In this document: positions 8,927 through 18,452 of the stretch, piece by piece
Layout: each line of letters begins with the position of its first letter
How positions within the stretch are numbered: position 1 is the stretch's first letter
Assembly (NCBI GenBank): GCA_964544155.1
Contig: CAZJAH010000006.1
Coordinates: forward strand, 1-64,000
Source of the DNA: CAZJAH01 sp964544155
Lineage (GTDB): Bacteria > Bacteroidota > Ignavibacteria > Kapaibacteriales > UBA2268
Direction of reading: 5' to 3'
Length of the DNA stretch: 64,000 nucleotides
Made by a program: the position numbers and the translations under genes
The notes under the pieces: model-generated
Told to the model about the DNA's origin: nothing
What the model saw: only the letters and a program-made list of their open reading frames with translations
The model's database searches: none

Positions 8927-10588
8927 TTAATAATTACTTTCATCAGTGTTGTTTGTATTTGTAAGTATCCTCATGTAAGTGTTATTTTTCAGTAATTCCA
9001 ATGTAAGCTCCACATATCTGTCCTCTGTGAGGAACATCTGATAAATCTGTGAATTATTATAAAATCTACGGTATATTTCCCGTTTAAGGCTTGTAATTAT
9101 TTCATTTTTATTTTTCTTTATGAGCAATATTTCCTCATTTTCCAAAGCCCGAAGAGTATTTGCCAATAAATCCATAGTAGGCTCACTGAAACCTCTTTTT
9201 TCGGACGATTTTATCAAATCTTCAAGTACTAGGCTCTCATCGGATATTATGCCATTTTCTGCACTCGTAATAAATTCCAGGAATTCATTGAATAATTCTT
9301 CATCATTTATATCATAATCATTCAATGAATCAATTCCGGCAGTATAAATATTGGCAAATTTGAAAAGGTAATTAACTCTTTTCAGATTGTTAAAATAGTC
9401 TTCTTCAACTTTTTCCCTTACAATTGAATCGGGCATTATGCCGGTCAATTCTTTTACAGGCCTTTTATTTCCGGTATAATAAACAGAAGTGTCGGGTGAT
9501 TCGCTTACAGCTTTCTCATCGTATTTTTTACCAAAACTGATTCTTTGGATACATCTGCCGGAAGGTGTAAAATATTTAGCAGTTGTCATCTTAAGATTTG
9601 CGTCATAAGGTAAACCGAAAACATTCTGAACAAGCCCTTTGCCGAAGGATCTTTTTCCAATAATAATTCCTCTGTCCAGATCCTGAATAGCGCCTGCTAC
9701 TACTTCGCTTGCACTGGCGCTGCCTTCGTTAATCAATACTGCGAGAGGAAGGTCGGGTATCATTGGCTCAATACTTGATCTGTATTCGAAAAGCGTAACG
9801 TTATCCCTGCCTTTTGTGCTGACTATGGTGCTGTTTTTAGGAACAAAAAGCTGGCATATTTCTACAGCAGCCTGCAAAAGCCCTCCGGGGTTATCCCTTA
9901 GATCGAGGATGATACCTTTAGCGTCCCTTTGTTTGCAAAGCTCGTAAACGGCTTTGCGTACTTCATTTTCTGCGCCTTCAGTAAAACCGTCCAGCTTGAT
10001 ATATGCAATGCTGTCTTTAAGCATAGCAGAGTAGGGAACATTTTTAATCCGGATCTCCTGCCTTTCAAGTGTAAATCTGAGTGTGTCACCAAGGCCGTCG
10101 CGAAGTACTTTAATGCCGAGCCGGGAACCTGCTTTACCGCCTGTAAAATCTCTAAGCCTGGCTTTTTTGCGGTGCAGTACTTTAGTGCTGTCCATCATAT
10201 ATATCCTGTCGCCGATCCTCAGCCCTGCTTTATCTGCGGGATACCCTTCGCGGATGTCGGTGATAGTTAACATACTATCCATAATTGCAACAGATATTCC
10301 AAGCCCCACATAGGTACCGCGGGTCATATATTCGAGCTCATCATAATCGCTTTGTGTGTAATAAACAGTGTAAGGATCGAGCGAAGAAAGCATGCCTTCG
10401 ATAGCGCTTTCCATAAGCAATTCGGGATCAACGTCTATCACATAATTATTGGCGATCTTTTTATACAGATCTCCAAATATCTCGAAAGAACTGTTTATCT
10501 GAAAATACTTTGAATCCTGCCAGGATATAAGTAAGGCCGCGGCTCCAATAAGAGCCGCCGCCAATAATATTGTAGTAAAATTTTTCAT
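8927..10588 (-). CDS. C-terminal processing protease, S41 family (CtpA-like)
   Basis: This periplasmic, membrane-anchored serine protease trims the C-termini of envelope proteins or degrades damaged ones. The 553-aa protein has an N-terminal signal anchor (residues 5-22), a PDZ domain at about 90-175 and the peptidase S41 core at about 190-380. The catalytic dyad is inferred as Ser292 (in NEGSASASEVVAGA) and Lys317 (in KRSFGKGLVQ), the 25-residue spacing seen in the family. About 170 C-terminal residues beyond the core are helical-looking and specific to this clade. The gene follows glyS after 22 nt on the same strand. Confidence 0.94.
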   Translation of the reverse strand: MKNFTTILLAAALIGAAALLISWQDSKYFQINSSFEIFGDLYKKIANNYVIDVDPELLMESAIEGMLSSLDPYTVYYTQSDYDELEYMTRGTYVGLGISVAIMDSMLTITDIREGYPADKAGLRIGDRIYMMDSTKVLHRKKARLRDFTGGKAGSRLGIKVLRDGLGDTLRFTLERQEIRIKNVPYSAMLKDSIAYIKLDGFTEGAENEVRKAVYELCKQRDAKGIILDLRDNPGGLLQAAVEICQLFVPKNSTIVSTKGRDNVTLFEYRSSIEPMIPDLPLAVLINEGSASASEVVAGAIQDLDRGIIIGKRSFGKGLVQNVFGLPYDANLKMTTAKYFTPSGRCIQRISFGKKYDEKAVSESPDTSVYYTGNKRPVKELTGIMPDSIVREKVEEDYFNNLKRVNYLFKFANIYTAGIDSLNDYDINDEELFNEFLEFITSAENGIISDESLVLEDLIKSSEKRGFSEPTMDLLANTLRALENEEILLIKKNKNEIITSLKREIYRRFYNNSQIYQMFLTEDRYVELTLELLKNNTYMRILTNTNNTDESNY

Positions 10589-10610
10589 ATTTCCGGGTAA
10601 GAAATTTAAT

Positions 10611-12032
10611 TTATCGGGAAATTTTATCCCTAAGATAAGTTTTTATATTATCGGCAGGAATTCTAACCTGCTCCATCGTATCTCTGTCTCTGACTGTTAT
10701 AGTGTTATCCTCTAAAGTTTGCCCGTCTATTGTAATACAATATGGAGTACCTATTTCATCCTGACGTCGGTATCTGCGGCCTATTGCACCGGATGTATCC
10801 CACTGTACCCTGAATTCCTTCTGGAGGTCTTCGTAAATAGGCCTGGCCTTTTCGGGCATTCCGTCTTTATTAACCAAGGGAAATACTGCTGCCATAACCG
10901 GAGCCAGACCGGGATGAAATCTCATCAGAGTCCGGGATTCCGTTCCGCCCTTGTCGCCGGGTACTTCCTCTTCATCATAAGCCGAGCAAAGAAAAGCCAT
11001 AAGTGAACGCGAAACTCCGCCCGATGTCTCTATTACATACGGAATATAGCGCTCTTTGTTAACGGTATCAACGTATTCCATTTTCTTGCCTGAGTATTCA
11101 AAATGGCGTTTCAGGTCGAAGTCAGTCCTTGAGTGTATGCCTTCAATTTCGCCGAACCCAAAAGGGAATTCATATTCTATATCCACGGCGTGGTTGGCAT
11201 AGTGCGCGAGTTTATCATGCATCTTTAATTTCAGATTTTCTTTTCTCATTCCATGATCGAGGTACCAGTTATAACGCAGCTCCTGCCAGTACTCGAACCA
11301 CTCCTTCTCGGTGCCGGGCTTTACGAAAAACTGCATTTCCATCTGCTCGAATTCTCTTGTACGAAATAAAAAGTTCCTTGTGTTGATCTCATTCCTGAAA
11401 GCTTTCCCAATCTGAGCTATACCAAAAGGCACTTTCTGGCGGGCGGTTTCCATTACATTTTTGAAATTCACAAAAATACCCTGTGCCGATTCAGGCCTCA
11501 GATAAATAATGTTGCTGCTATCCTCCACAGGCCCGAGGAAAGTTTTAAACATCAGGTTGAAGTTCCTCACTTCAGTCCAGTCGGTACTGCCCGATACAGG
11601 ATCTTTAATTTCATTATCTATGATGATTTTATGGTATTCGTGAGGCAAAGAAGCCGACTCAAGCTCTTTTTCTATTTTATGGGCTTCGTCTTCCTTATTT
11701 TTTTTGCGTAGCTTTTCTATATGGTCTTCGATCAGAGTATCGGCTCTGTAGCGGGATTTGCTTGTTTTATTATCAATCATGGGGTCGCTGAACTGCTCGG
11801 TGTGGCCGCTGGCTTCCCAGGTGCGCGGATGCATCAGTATCGAAGCATCAAGCCCGACAATGTCATCACGGAATGTCATGGCCTTCCACCAGGCATTTTT
11901 TATGTTCAATAGCAGTTCCACGCCAAGAGGCCCGTAATCCCAGCAGCCGTTTAAGCCGCCGTATATTTCGGATGATTGAAATATAAATCCTCTTCTTTTA
12001 GCCAGTGATATTATTGTTTCCAACTTATGCAT
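10611..12032 (-). CDS. glyS: glycine--tRNA ligase, homodimeric type
   Basis: This class II aminoacyl-tRNA synthetase charges tRNA-Gly in the cytoplasm. The 473-aa protein is the single-chain (alpha2) form rather than the alpha2beta2 form. Motif 2 lies in the FRNEINTRNFLFRTREFEQMEMQ region and motif 3 near SGGVSRSLMAFL. The C-terminal anticodon-binding domain starts around residue 350. The N-terminus (SLAKRRGFIFQSSEIYGG) is typical for the family. A 7-bp hairpin (12114-12132) sits in the leader about 80 nt upstream. It probably shares a transcript with the protease downstream. Confidence 0.96.
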   Translation of the reverse strand: MHKLETIISLAKRRGFIFQSSEIYGGLNGCWDYGPLGVELLLNIKNAWWKAMTFRDDIVGLDASILMHPRTWEASGHTEQFSDPMIDNKTSKSRYRADTLIEDHIEKLRKKNKEDEAHKIEKELESASLPHEYHKIIIDNEIKDPVSGSTDWTEVRNFNLMFKTFLGPVEDSSNIIYLRPESAQGIFVNFKNVMETARQKVPFGIAQIGKAFRNEINTRNFLFRTREFEQMEMQFFVKPGTEKEWFEYWQELRYNWYLDHGMRKENLKLKMHDKLAHYANHAVDIEYEFPFGFGEIEGIHSRTDFDLKRHFEYSGKKMEYVDTVNKERYIPYVIETSGGVSRSLMAFLCSAYDEEEVPGDKGGTESRTLMRFHPGLAPVMAAVFPLVNKDGMPEKARPIYEDLQKEFRVQWDTSGAIGRRYRRQDEIGTPYCITIDGQTLEDNTITVRDRDTMEQVRIPADNIKTYLRDKISR

Positions 12033-12426
12033 TAAATTTCCTAAAATATTAAGTTGACATTTTTTAAAATAAAATTATACTAAATTAAGAAAGATAAAGT
12101 TCATAAAATAACCAGGCTTAAATAATAAGCCTTCAGGATAGTTGTAATTTAGCTTTTTAACTATTTTATTAAATTATTAAAAAATTATTTCAAAACTTTA
12201 ATAAATATTAGGTAATGCAAATATTGCTGATCAGGAACAGAAAATATATTTTCCCTGTTCTATATATTTATGCGGCGTTTTTTTACATTTTTATAATCGA
12301 GGATTATAGTGGAATCAGATTAATAAAAATAAATTATTTTATAATGATTAAATGTTGCCTTAAAGAGTTTTTTGATTATATTTGTTTCAGAAATAAAAGT
12401 ACTCAAAGGCTTTGGAGATTAAATAA
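12033..12426. other. divergent intergenic region glyS / receptor operon
   Basis: This very AT-rich stretch of 394 bp has no convincing gene. It holds a perfect 7-bp hairpin AGGCTTA-AATAA-TAAGCCT at 12114-12132, without a T-run, so it is unlikely to be a terminator. A strong promoter for the receptor operon lies at 12355-12384. GGAG at 12414-12417 is the ribosome-binding site of the receptor gene. No riboswitch is recognised. Confidence 0.7.
12355..12384 (+). promoter_or_regulatory. Bacteroidota-type promoter of the receptor/heme operon
   Basis: TTG at 12355-12357, a 19-nt spacer, then TATATTTG at 12377-12384, a perfect match to TAnnTTTG. The expected start of transcription is near 12391, giving a leader of about 35 nt before ATG 12427. 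Confidence 0.7.
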
Positions 12427-14511
12427 ATGGAACAAAAGTATTTGTTGATGTTTATTATTTTACTTTTAACGGTCACTCAAACATACGCTCAAAATGATAA
12501 AGATGAAACTCATAAAGACAGTGTTGAATATATTTTACAACAGGTAGATATAATAGCCCCAAAAACGCAAATGGAAAGGAGGATACTACCGAGTTCGATC
12601 TCCGTTATTGATGAATACGAAATCCAGGAGCAGGACATACGCAGCCTGAATGAAATATCGGCTATAGCTCCGAACTTTTTCATGCCGGATTACGGAACCA
12701 AACTCACTTCGCCGGTATATATAAGAGGTATTGGTTCCCGCATTAAATCTCCTTCCGTCGGGCTAAATGTAGATCATGTGCCTTTCTTTGAAAAGGCTGC
12801 TTTCGATTTTGATTTTTTTGATATTAAGCAAATTGAAGTTCTTCGCGGTCCGCAGGGGACACTTTACGGAAGAAATACCATGGGCGGAATCATCAATATT
12901 TATACCCGTTCACCGCTGGAATTTCAGGGAACAAAAGCCGAGATGAACATTGGTAGTTACGGATTACTTAACGCGATGGCCAATCATTATGACAAATTAT
13001 CTGACAACTTCGGTTACAGTGTAAATCTTAATTACATCCAAAAGGACGGCTTTTTTAAAAATGAATATTCCGGAAATAAAGTCGATGAAATGTATTCTAC
13101 CGGTTCACGATTTCGTCTTGCCTGGAAATTGTCAGATAATTCAACAGTAGAAAATATCACATTTTTTGAAACCAGTGAACAGGGCGGATATCCATACGCC
13201 ATCTATAATACCGAAACCCAATCCGCCGGCCCTGTCAATTACAATGAAGAAAGCGGTTATAAACGCGATCTTCTTTCCAGCGCGTTAGTCTATAAATATA
13301 CCAAAAAGCGTTTTGATATTCAGGTAACGGGTTCTTTCCAATACATGGATGATAAAAACAGTATAGATCAGGATTTTACGGAAAAATCACAATTTTATGT
13401 GGTACAGGAGCAATTCCATAATATATTTTCCCAGGAGATCATCGCCAAAGGAAAAGGCAATCCGCGCTATGACTGGCTGACCGGCATATATGGATTTTAT
13501 CAGGATTTGAATAATACTGTCGATGTTGATTACCATAGTTCCAATACCAATATCTTCAGGAATCTCGGCCATAATATATATGGTTTTGCGGCCTTTCACC
13601 AGTCAACATTTAAAAACCTGATATTCAATGGCTTAACCTTTACCGGTGGTTTAAGGGCTGATTTCGAAGTTGACGAGCTTGACTACCTATATAACAGGAA
13701 TAATGTAACACAAGCCGATACAATCTATCCGCAAATGGAATCTTTCGAGCTTCTCCCGCGTTTCGCGCTTTCATACGATATTGATAATAAATCAAATCTT
13801 TATACTGTTATTTCCCGCGGTTACAAGACAGGCGGATTTAACAATACAGTAGAAAGAAATGAGGATCTGACTTATGAACCGGAATCAAGCTGGAATTATG
13901 AAATTGGATACAAAGCATCTCTAAATAATGGCAAATTATATACAGAAATTGCTGTGTTTTATATAGACTGGGTGAATCAACAAATTTATCAGCCTGTACC
14001 CAGCGGCAGGGGATCCATGCTTAAAAACGCGGGCCATTCTATAAGTAAAGGCGTTGAATTAACTCTAAAGGCTTCTCCTTTCAAACAGTTTGATACATAT
14101 CTAAGCTTTGGCTATACTGATGCTCAATTCGAATCACATATTGTAGATGAATCTACTGATCATAGCGGAAATTATTTGCCTTATATACCTGAACTAACGG
14201 GATCTCTTCATTTGAGCAAATCTTTCATATTTAATAGCGAATGGTTTATTAAAGGCCTCGAATTAAATTTAACATCTAAGTTTATCGGAAAGCTTTTCTG
14301 GAATGAAGAAAACACAAATTATCAAAAATTATATAATTTAACTGACGCAAACATAGTATTACTTTCAGAAACTTTTGAAATGAATTTTTGGATTAAAAAT
14401 ATTTTTGATACCGAATATTCCGCATTTTATTTTGAATCCCTCGGTAATAGTTTTGTGCAATTAGGCAGCCCCATCCGCCTGGGAGTAAGATTAGGAATTA
14501 AATTATATTAA
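12427..14511 (+). CDS. TonB-dependent outer-membrane receptor
   Basis: This is an outer-membrane beta-barrel that imports iron complexes, hemes or other large nutrients using TonB energy. A signal peptide covers residues 1-21 (cleavage after TYA). The plug domain at about 53-165 contains VYIRGIGSR and the characteristic IEVLRGPQGTLYGRNTMGGIINI. The rest is a barrel with many aromatic-rich strands, ending in GVRLGIKLY with a terminal aromatic residue. It lacks the CarboxypepD-like N-terminal extension of SusC-type receptors, so it resembles siderophore/heme receptors more. It heads a same-strand run with a PAT-type permease and three heme genes, 10 nt before the next gene. Energy probably comes from the Exb/TonB operon at 44805-47569. 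Confidence 0.93.
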   Translation: MEQKYLLMFIILLLTVTQTYAQNDKDETHKDSVEYILQQVDIIAPKTQMERRILPSSISVIDEYEIQEQDIRSLNEISAIAPNFFMPDYGTKLTSPVYIRGIGSRIKSPSVGLNVDHVPFFEKAAFDFDFFDIKQIEVLRGPQGTLYGRNTMGGIINIYTRSPLEFQGTKAEMNIGSYGLLNAMANHYDKLSDNFGYSVNLNYIQKDGFFKNEYSGNKVDEMYSTGSRFRLAWKLSDNSTVENITFFETSEQGGYPYAIYNTETQSAGPVNYNEESGYKRDLLSSALVYKYTKKRFDIQVTGSFQYMDDKNSIDQDFTEKSQFYVVQEQFHNIFSQEIIAKGKGNPRYDWLTGIYGFYQDLNNTVDVDYHSSNTNIFRNLGHNIYGFAAFHQSTFKNLIFNGLTFTGGLRADFEVDELDYLYNRNNVTQADTIYPQMESFELLPRFALSYDIDNKSNLYTVISRGYKTGGFNNTVERNEDLTYEPESSWNYEIGYKASLNNGKLYTEIAVFYIDWVNQQIYQPVPSGRGSMLKNAGHSISKGVELTLKASPFKQFDTYLSFGYTDAQFESHIVDESTDHSGNYLPYIPELTGSLHLSKSFIFNSEWFIKGLELNLTSKFIGKLFWNEENTNYQKLYNLTDANIVLLSETFEMNFWIKNIFDTEYSAFYFESLGNSFVQLGSPIRLGVRLGIKLY

Positions 14512-14521
14512 AAAGGCTTGA

Positions 14522-15733
14522 ATGAAGGCTAAATTTTTTGTACTCTTTACACTGTATATAGCTCAATCTATTCCCATGAGCTTTTTTTCGACAATTGTGC
14601 CTGTGATAATGCGCCAGGAAAATTTTTCCTTGGAATCCATAGGGCTTATTCAATTAGTAAAAATACCCTGGATATTAAAATTCTTATGGGCGCCTGCTGT
14701 TGATAGGTTTTCAAATAATTCCGTCCATTACCGAAAATGGATTTTTACTTCTGAGATATTTTACGCGGGTATAATTTTCAGTATAGGTTTTCTTAATCTG
14801 CAATATGATTTTCAGTTAATAATCGCCCTTGTAGTAATAGCCTTTGTGGCATCGGCTACTCAGGATATAGCTACCGACGCGTACGCGATACTGATTCTGA
14901 AAGTAAAAGAACGCGGTATGGGCAATAGTATGCAAAGCTCCGGCAGCTTTACCGGAACCCTTGTAGGAAGCGGTGTGCTGCTTGTAATATACTATCATTT
15001 CGGCTGGCAGTTATTGTTATTCTCTCTTTCATTATTTGTAATAATTGCTCTTATCCCATTAATATTTTATCAAAGAGGTAAGATCATACCGAAGCCTGAA
15101 AGCGAAAAACCTTCTATGAAAGATATAGCTACATTTTTTACTCAAAAAGGAATACATAGGCACATATTTACACTGGTATTTTACTATTCCGGTATAATCG
15201 GTATTCTGACCATGCTGAAACCTTATCTTGTAGATCTTGGTTATAATAGCGGGGAGATCGGCACAATGGTAGGTATTATGGGAACAGGATTCGCGGCAAT
15301 ATCTGCTCTGGGAGCAGGAGCTATTTTAAAAAAAGTACACCGCAAATCAGCGTTTTTCCTATTCCTTATTCCAACAGCTTCTGCGGGTATTTATTTCCGA
15401 TGGCTCTCTGCAGCCGATCCCACGGATTTTATGATATATACAGGCGTATTTTTAGTATGGATGGCTTATGGTTTTTCGTCAGTATTGATCTATACTTCAT
15501 CGATGGATAGAGTCAGGCCCGGAAGAGAAGGAACTGATTTCACCATTCAGATCGTCCTTACACATTTAAGCAGCCTTATTATTTCTGTATTTAGTGGTTT
15601 TTACGCCGGCAAATTCGGTTATTCAGGATTATTTACGGCCGAAATAGCTTTATGCGCTGCCACTTATGCTGTAATTATATTTTTTAATCCGAGAAAAGAT
15701 AAATATGAAAAACCCATTAAAGCTAATAAATAA
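14522..15733 (+). CDS. MFS permease, PAT/AmpG-like (RhtX/FptX-like)
   Basis: This is a predicted 12-helix inner-membrane transporter of 403 aa. The segment SATQDIATDAYAI (about residues 116-128) is characteristic of the peptide/acyl-CoA transporter branch that includes AmpG and the siderophore permeases RhtX/FptX. WILKFLWAPAVDRF near residue 50 is the matching loop between helices 2 and 3. It lies 10 nt after the receptor gene, and its end overlaps the start of hemN by 29 bp, so translation is probably coupled. The context suggests moving an iron chelate or porphyrin from periplasm to cytoplasm. Muropeptide import, the AmpG role, is the main alternative. Confidence 0.85.
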   Translation: MKAKFFVLFTLYIAQSIPMSFFSTIVPVIMRQENFSLESIGLIQLVKIPWILKFLWAPAVDRFSNNSVHYRKWIFTSEIFYAGIIFSIGFLNLQYDFQLIIALVVIAFVASATQDIATDAYAILILKVKERGMGNSMQSSGSFTGTLVGSGVLLVIYYHFGWQLLLFSLSLFVIIALIPLIFYQRGKIIPKPESEKPSMKDIATFFTQKGIHRHIFTLVFYYSGIIGILTMLKPYLVDLGYNSGEIGTMVGIMGTGFAAISALGAGAILKKVHRKSAFFLFLIPTASAGIYFRWLSAADPTDFMIYTGVFLVWMAYGFSSVLIYTSSMDRVRPGREGTDFTIQIVLTHLSSLIISVFSGFYAGKFGYSGLFTAEIALCAATYAVIIFFNPRKDKYEKPIKANK

Positions 15734-17081
15734 ATATAACGTACCTGTCCCTAGATATACAAGTTATCCGCCTGCCAATCATTTTATTGATATTTCGGCA
15801 GATGAGGTAAAAAACGCCATAATTGAATCAAATGATGATAAGCCTGAGAACATATCTATTTACCTGCATATTCCTTTTTGTAAAAAAATGTGTTTATACT
15901 GCGGGTGTAATTCATGCCCTTTCCCTGAAGAAAACGAAGTAAAGAGCTATTATGATGCCCTCTTGAAGGAATTATCAATGGTTATTCCTTTGCTGGATAA
16001 ATCCCGAAAGCTTTCACAAATTCATTATGGCGGCGGAACACCTAATTCTATTCCCATGGATTACATCCTGGAACTGAACAAAAGGATTTTGTCTGATTTC
16101 GATACAATACCAAATCCTGAAATTGCCATAGAATGTAATCCTGCTTATATGGATAAAAATGCGATCGATAATATCAGCAAGGCTGGTTTTAACCGTATCA
16201 GCCTCGGTGTGCAGGATTTTAACCCTGTCGTATTGAAAAATGTTAACCGCGACTCTCCCCTTATGCCTATTGAAGATATTATCACATACATAAAAGAGCT
16301 TAATTCAGATACCGTAATTAACCTCGATTTTATCTATGGATTACCCGGGCAGACTACCGGTTCATTTCTTAAAACTATAGAAAAAGCAGTTCTGCTAAAA
16401 CCTGACAGGCTGGTGACCTTTTCTTATGCACATGTCCCATGGGTTAACAAAAGGCAATTAGTGCTCGAAAAAAAAGGCCTGCCCACGCAGAGTGAAAAAA
16501 TGGATATGTTTTTCAGAACTTATGACTTGCTTAAACAAATGCAATACAAACCACTCGGTCTTGATCATTATGTGCTTGAAAATGATGAATTATATAAAGC
16601 CTTTAAAAATAATGAATTACACCGTAATTTCCAGGGCTATTGCACAAGAAGGACAACAGGCCAGGTTTACGCATTCGGAGCATCGGCAATTAGCCAGATG
16701 GCTTCGGTGTACGCTCAAAATGCCAAAACATCAGCCGAATATATTCACCGGGTTAATTCCGGTAAATTGCCTGCTGCCAAAGGTTATCAGCTTAATCAGG
16801 AAGAAAAGATAATAAGAGATGTTATCAATGACCTTATGTGTAATAAATTCCTCGATTTTAATATACATGCCCGCAATACAGGAATTTCTGTTAATGATCT
16901 AAAAAAATTCTTGATTAATGATGAATCCGTGATCAGGGCATTTGAAAGTGACGAACTTATCAATTATTTTGACGATAAAATTGAAGTAAAAGAGCAGGGG
17001 GTGCTTTTTATCAGAAATATCGCAGCCTCGTTAGATCCGAATTATAAATATAAACTAAAAAAGTATTCTAAATCCGTATAA
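15705..17081 (+). CDS. hemN: oxygen-independent coproporphyrinogen III oxidase
   Basis: This radical-SAM enzyme decarboxylates coproporphyrinogen III to protoporphyrinogen IX without O2. The HemN-specific cluster motif CX3CX2CXC is intact: Cys59, Cys63, Cys66 and Cys68. HYGGGTPN follows, then a C-terminal HemN domain containing RNFQGYCTRR. The N-terminus YNVPVPRYTSYPPANHF is typical of true HemN and not of the HemW chaperones, and 458 aa is the usual length. The gene starts inside the upstream permease gene and ends immediately before the ATG of hemY, so the four reading frames are tightly packed. Confidence 0.96.
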   Translation: MKNPLKLINKYNVPVPRYTSYPPANHFIDISADEVKNAIIESNDDKPENISIYLHIPFCKKMCLYCGCNSCPFPEENEVKSYYDALLKELSMVIPLLDKSRKLSQIHYGGGTPNSIPMDYILELNKRILSDFDTIPNPEIAIECNPAYMDKNAIDNISKAGFNRISLGVQDFNPVVLKNVNRDSPLMPIEDIITYIKELNSDTVINLDFIYGLPGQTTGSFLKTIEKAVLLKPDRLVTFSYAHVPWVNKRQLVLEKKGLPTQSEKMDMFFRTYDLLKQMQYKPLGLDHYVLENDELYKAFKNNELHRNFQGYCTRRTTGQVYAFGASAISQMASVYAQNAKTSAEYIHRVNSGKLPAAKGYQLNQEEKIIRDVINDLMCNKFLDFNIHARNTGISVNDLKKFLINDESVIRAFESDELINYFDDKIEVKEQGVLFIRNIAASLDPNYKYKLKKYSKSV

Positions 17082-18452
17082 ATGAACAAATCAGAAACAT
17101 ACGACGCGATAATTATCGGTGCAGGGCTAACAGGGCTTACTTGCGGATATTATCTGGCCAAGGCGGGTTTATCAGTAAAAATCATAGAAAAAAACAACCG
17201 GGCCGGAGGGGTAATAAATACTGAATCAGAAAATGGATTTACTTATGAAAATGGCCCTAATTCCGGCGTTTTAGCTACTCCCGATGCTGCTGAACTTTTT
17301 GAAGAACTCAATGACAAATGCGAATTGGAAACAGCTAAGCCGGAATCAAAGAAAAGACTTATACTTAAAAATGGTAAGTGGTGTGAACTTCCCTCAGGGC
17401 TTGTTTCGGCAATTACTACCCCGCTATTTACATTTTATGACAAAATCAATATACTTGCGGAGCCCTTTAGGGAAAAGGGTAATGATCCGGAAGAATCCGT
17501 TGCCGGCCTTGTAAGAAGAAGGCTCGGAGGCAGCTTTCTGGATTACGCTGTTGATCCTTTTATTGCCGGTATATACGCCGGTAATCCGGAAACACTTATA
17601 ACCAAATACGCACTCCCGAAATTGTATAAACTTGAGCAGCAATACGGCAGTTTTATTAAAGGCGCCATAAAGAAAAAAAAAGAATTCAAAAGCGAAAGAG
17701 AAAAAAAAGCAAATAAGGAAGTTTTTTCCGCGAAAGGCGGACTGGTCAATTTGGTTAACGCACTGATTAGTTCATTCGATGGAGAACTTGACTTAAACTG
17801 CACGAAAACAAAGATATATACAAAGAGTAAGCCATATAAAATTACTTATACAAAAAACGATGTTGCTTTTGAGATATATTCTGATAATGTTATAACTACA
17901 ACCGGCGGGTATGCCCTTGAAGGCATGCTTGGTTCCGAAATTGAATTTCTTAATCACGTTATTAATCTGAAGTACGCTAAGGTAGTACAGGCAGTAATAG
18001 GATTTAAAAAATGGAATGGCATGAGTTTGAATGCTTTTGGAGGATTAATTCCTTCCCGCGAAAAAAGAAAAACACTGGGTATACTATTTATGTCCTCAAT
18101 TTTTAGTAACAGATGCCCCGATGGCGGCGCCTTAATTTCCGTATTCATGGCCGGCGAAAGAAATCCGGAAATTTACTCATTGCCTGAAGGACAAATCCGA
18201 GAGCTCGCTCTATCAGAGGTATCGGATTTATTGAATGAAAATGGCCAGCCCGATCTGTTGAAAATTTTCAAATATAAGTCTGCTATACCGCAATATGACA
18301 GTAGCTCAGAAAAAAGGCTCAGTAGTATCGACGCTATCCAAAATAAATACCCCGGACTTGTATTAGCCGGAAATATAAGAGACGGCATTGGTATGGCCGA
18401 CAGAATCGCGCAGGCAAGAAATATAGCGGAGATTATAACTAATGATAAATAA
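17082..18452 (+). CDS. hemY: protoporphyrinogen oxidase (HemY type)
   Basis: This FAD-dependent enzyme oxidises protoporphyrinogen IX to protoporphyrin IX. The N-terminal Rossmann motif IIGAGLTGLTCGYYLAKAG begins at residue 11, followed by the acidic/GG segment IIEKNNRAGGVINT. The middle RRRLGGSFLDYAVDPFIAGIYAG block and the C-terminal DGIGMADRIAQARNIAE block are both diagnostic of the HemY/PPOX family. Known HemY enzymes use O2. Its pairing here with oxygen-independent HemN suggests either use of another electron acceptor or growth across changing oxygen levels; that is inference. It starts directly after the hemN stop and overlaps hemH by 11 bp. Confidence 0.94.
   Translation: MNKSETYDAIIIGAGLTGLTCGYYLAKAGLSVKIIEKNNRAGGVINTESENGFTYENGPNSGVLATPDAAELFEELNDKCELETAKPESKKRLILKNGKWCELPSGLVSAITTPLFTFYDKINILAEPFREKGNDPEESVAGLVRRRLGGSFLDYAVDPFIAGIYAGNPETLITKYALPKLYKLEQQYGSFIKGAIKKKKEFKSEREKKANKEVFSAKGGLVNLVNALISSFDGELDLNCTKTKIYTKSKPYKITYTKNDVAFEIYSDNVITTTGGYALEGMLGSEIEFLNHVINLKYAKVVQAVIGFKKWNGMSLNAFGGLIPSREKRKTLGILFMSSIFSNRCPDGGALISVFMAGERNPEIYSLPEGQIRELALSEVSDLLNENGQPDLLKIFKYKSAIPQYDSSSEKRLSSIDAIQNKYPGLVLAGNIRDGIGMADRIAQARNIAEIITNDK

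Noticed and set aside
12114..12132. Hairpin in the glyS leader as a T-box or other riboswitch
   Set aside because: Only one 7-bp stem is visible, with no T-box sequence, antiterminator or T-run.
12215..12448. 77-codon plus-strand frame upstream of the receptor gene
   Set aside because: It runs through the promoter and ribosome-binding site of the receptor gene, overlaps its start, has AT-rich codon content and resembles nothing known.
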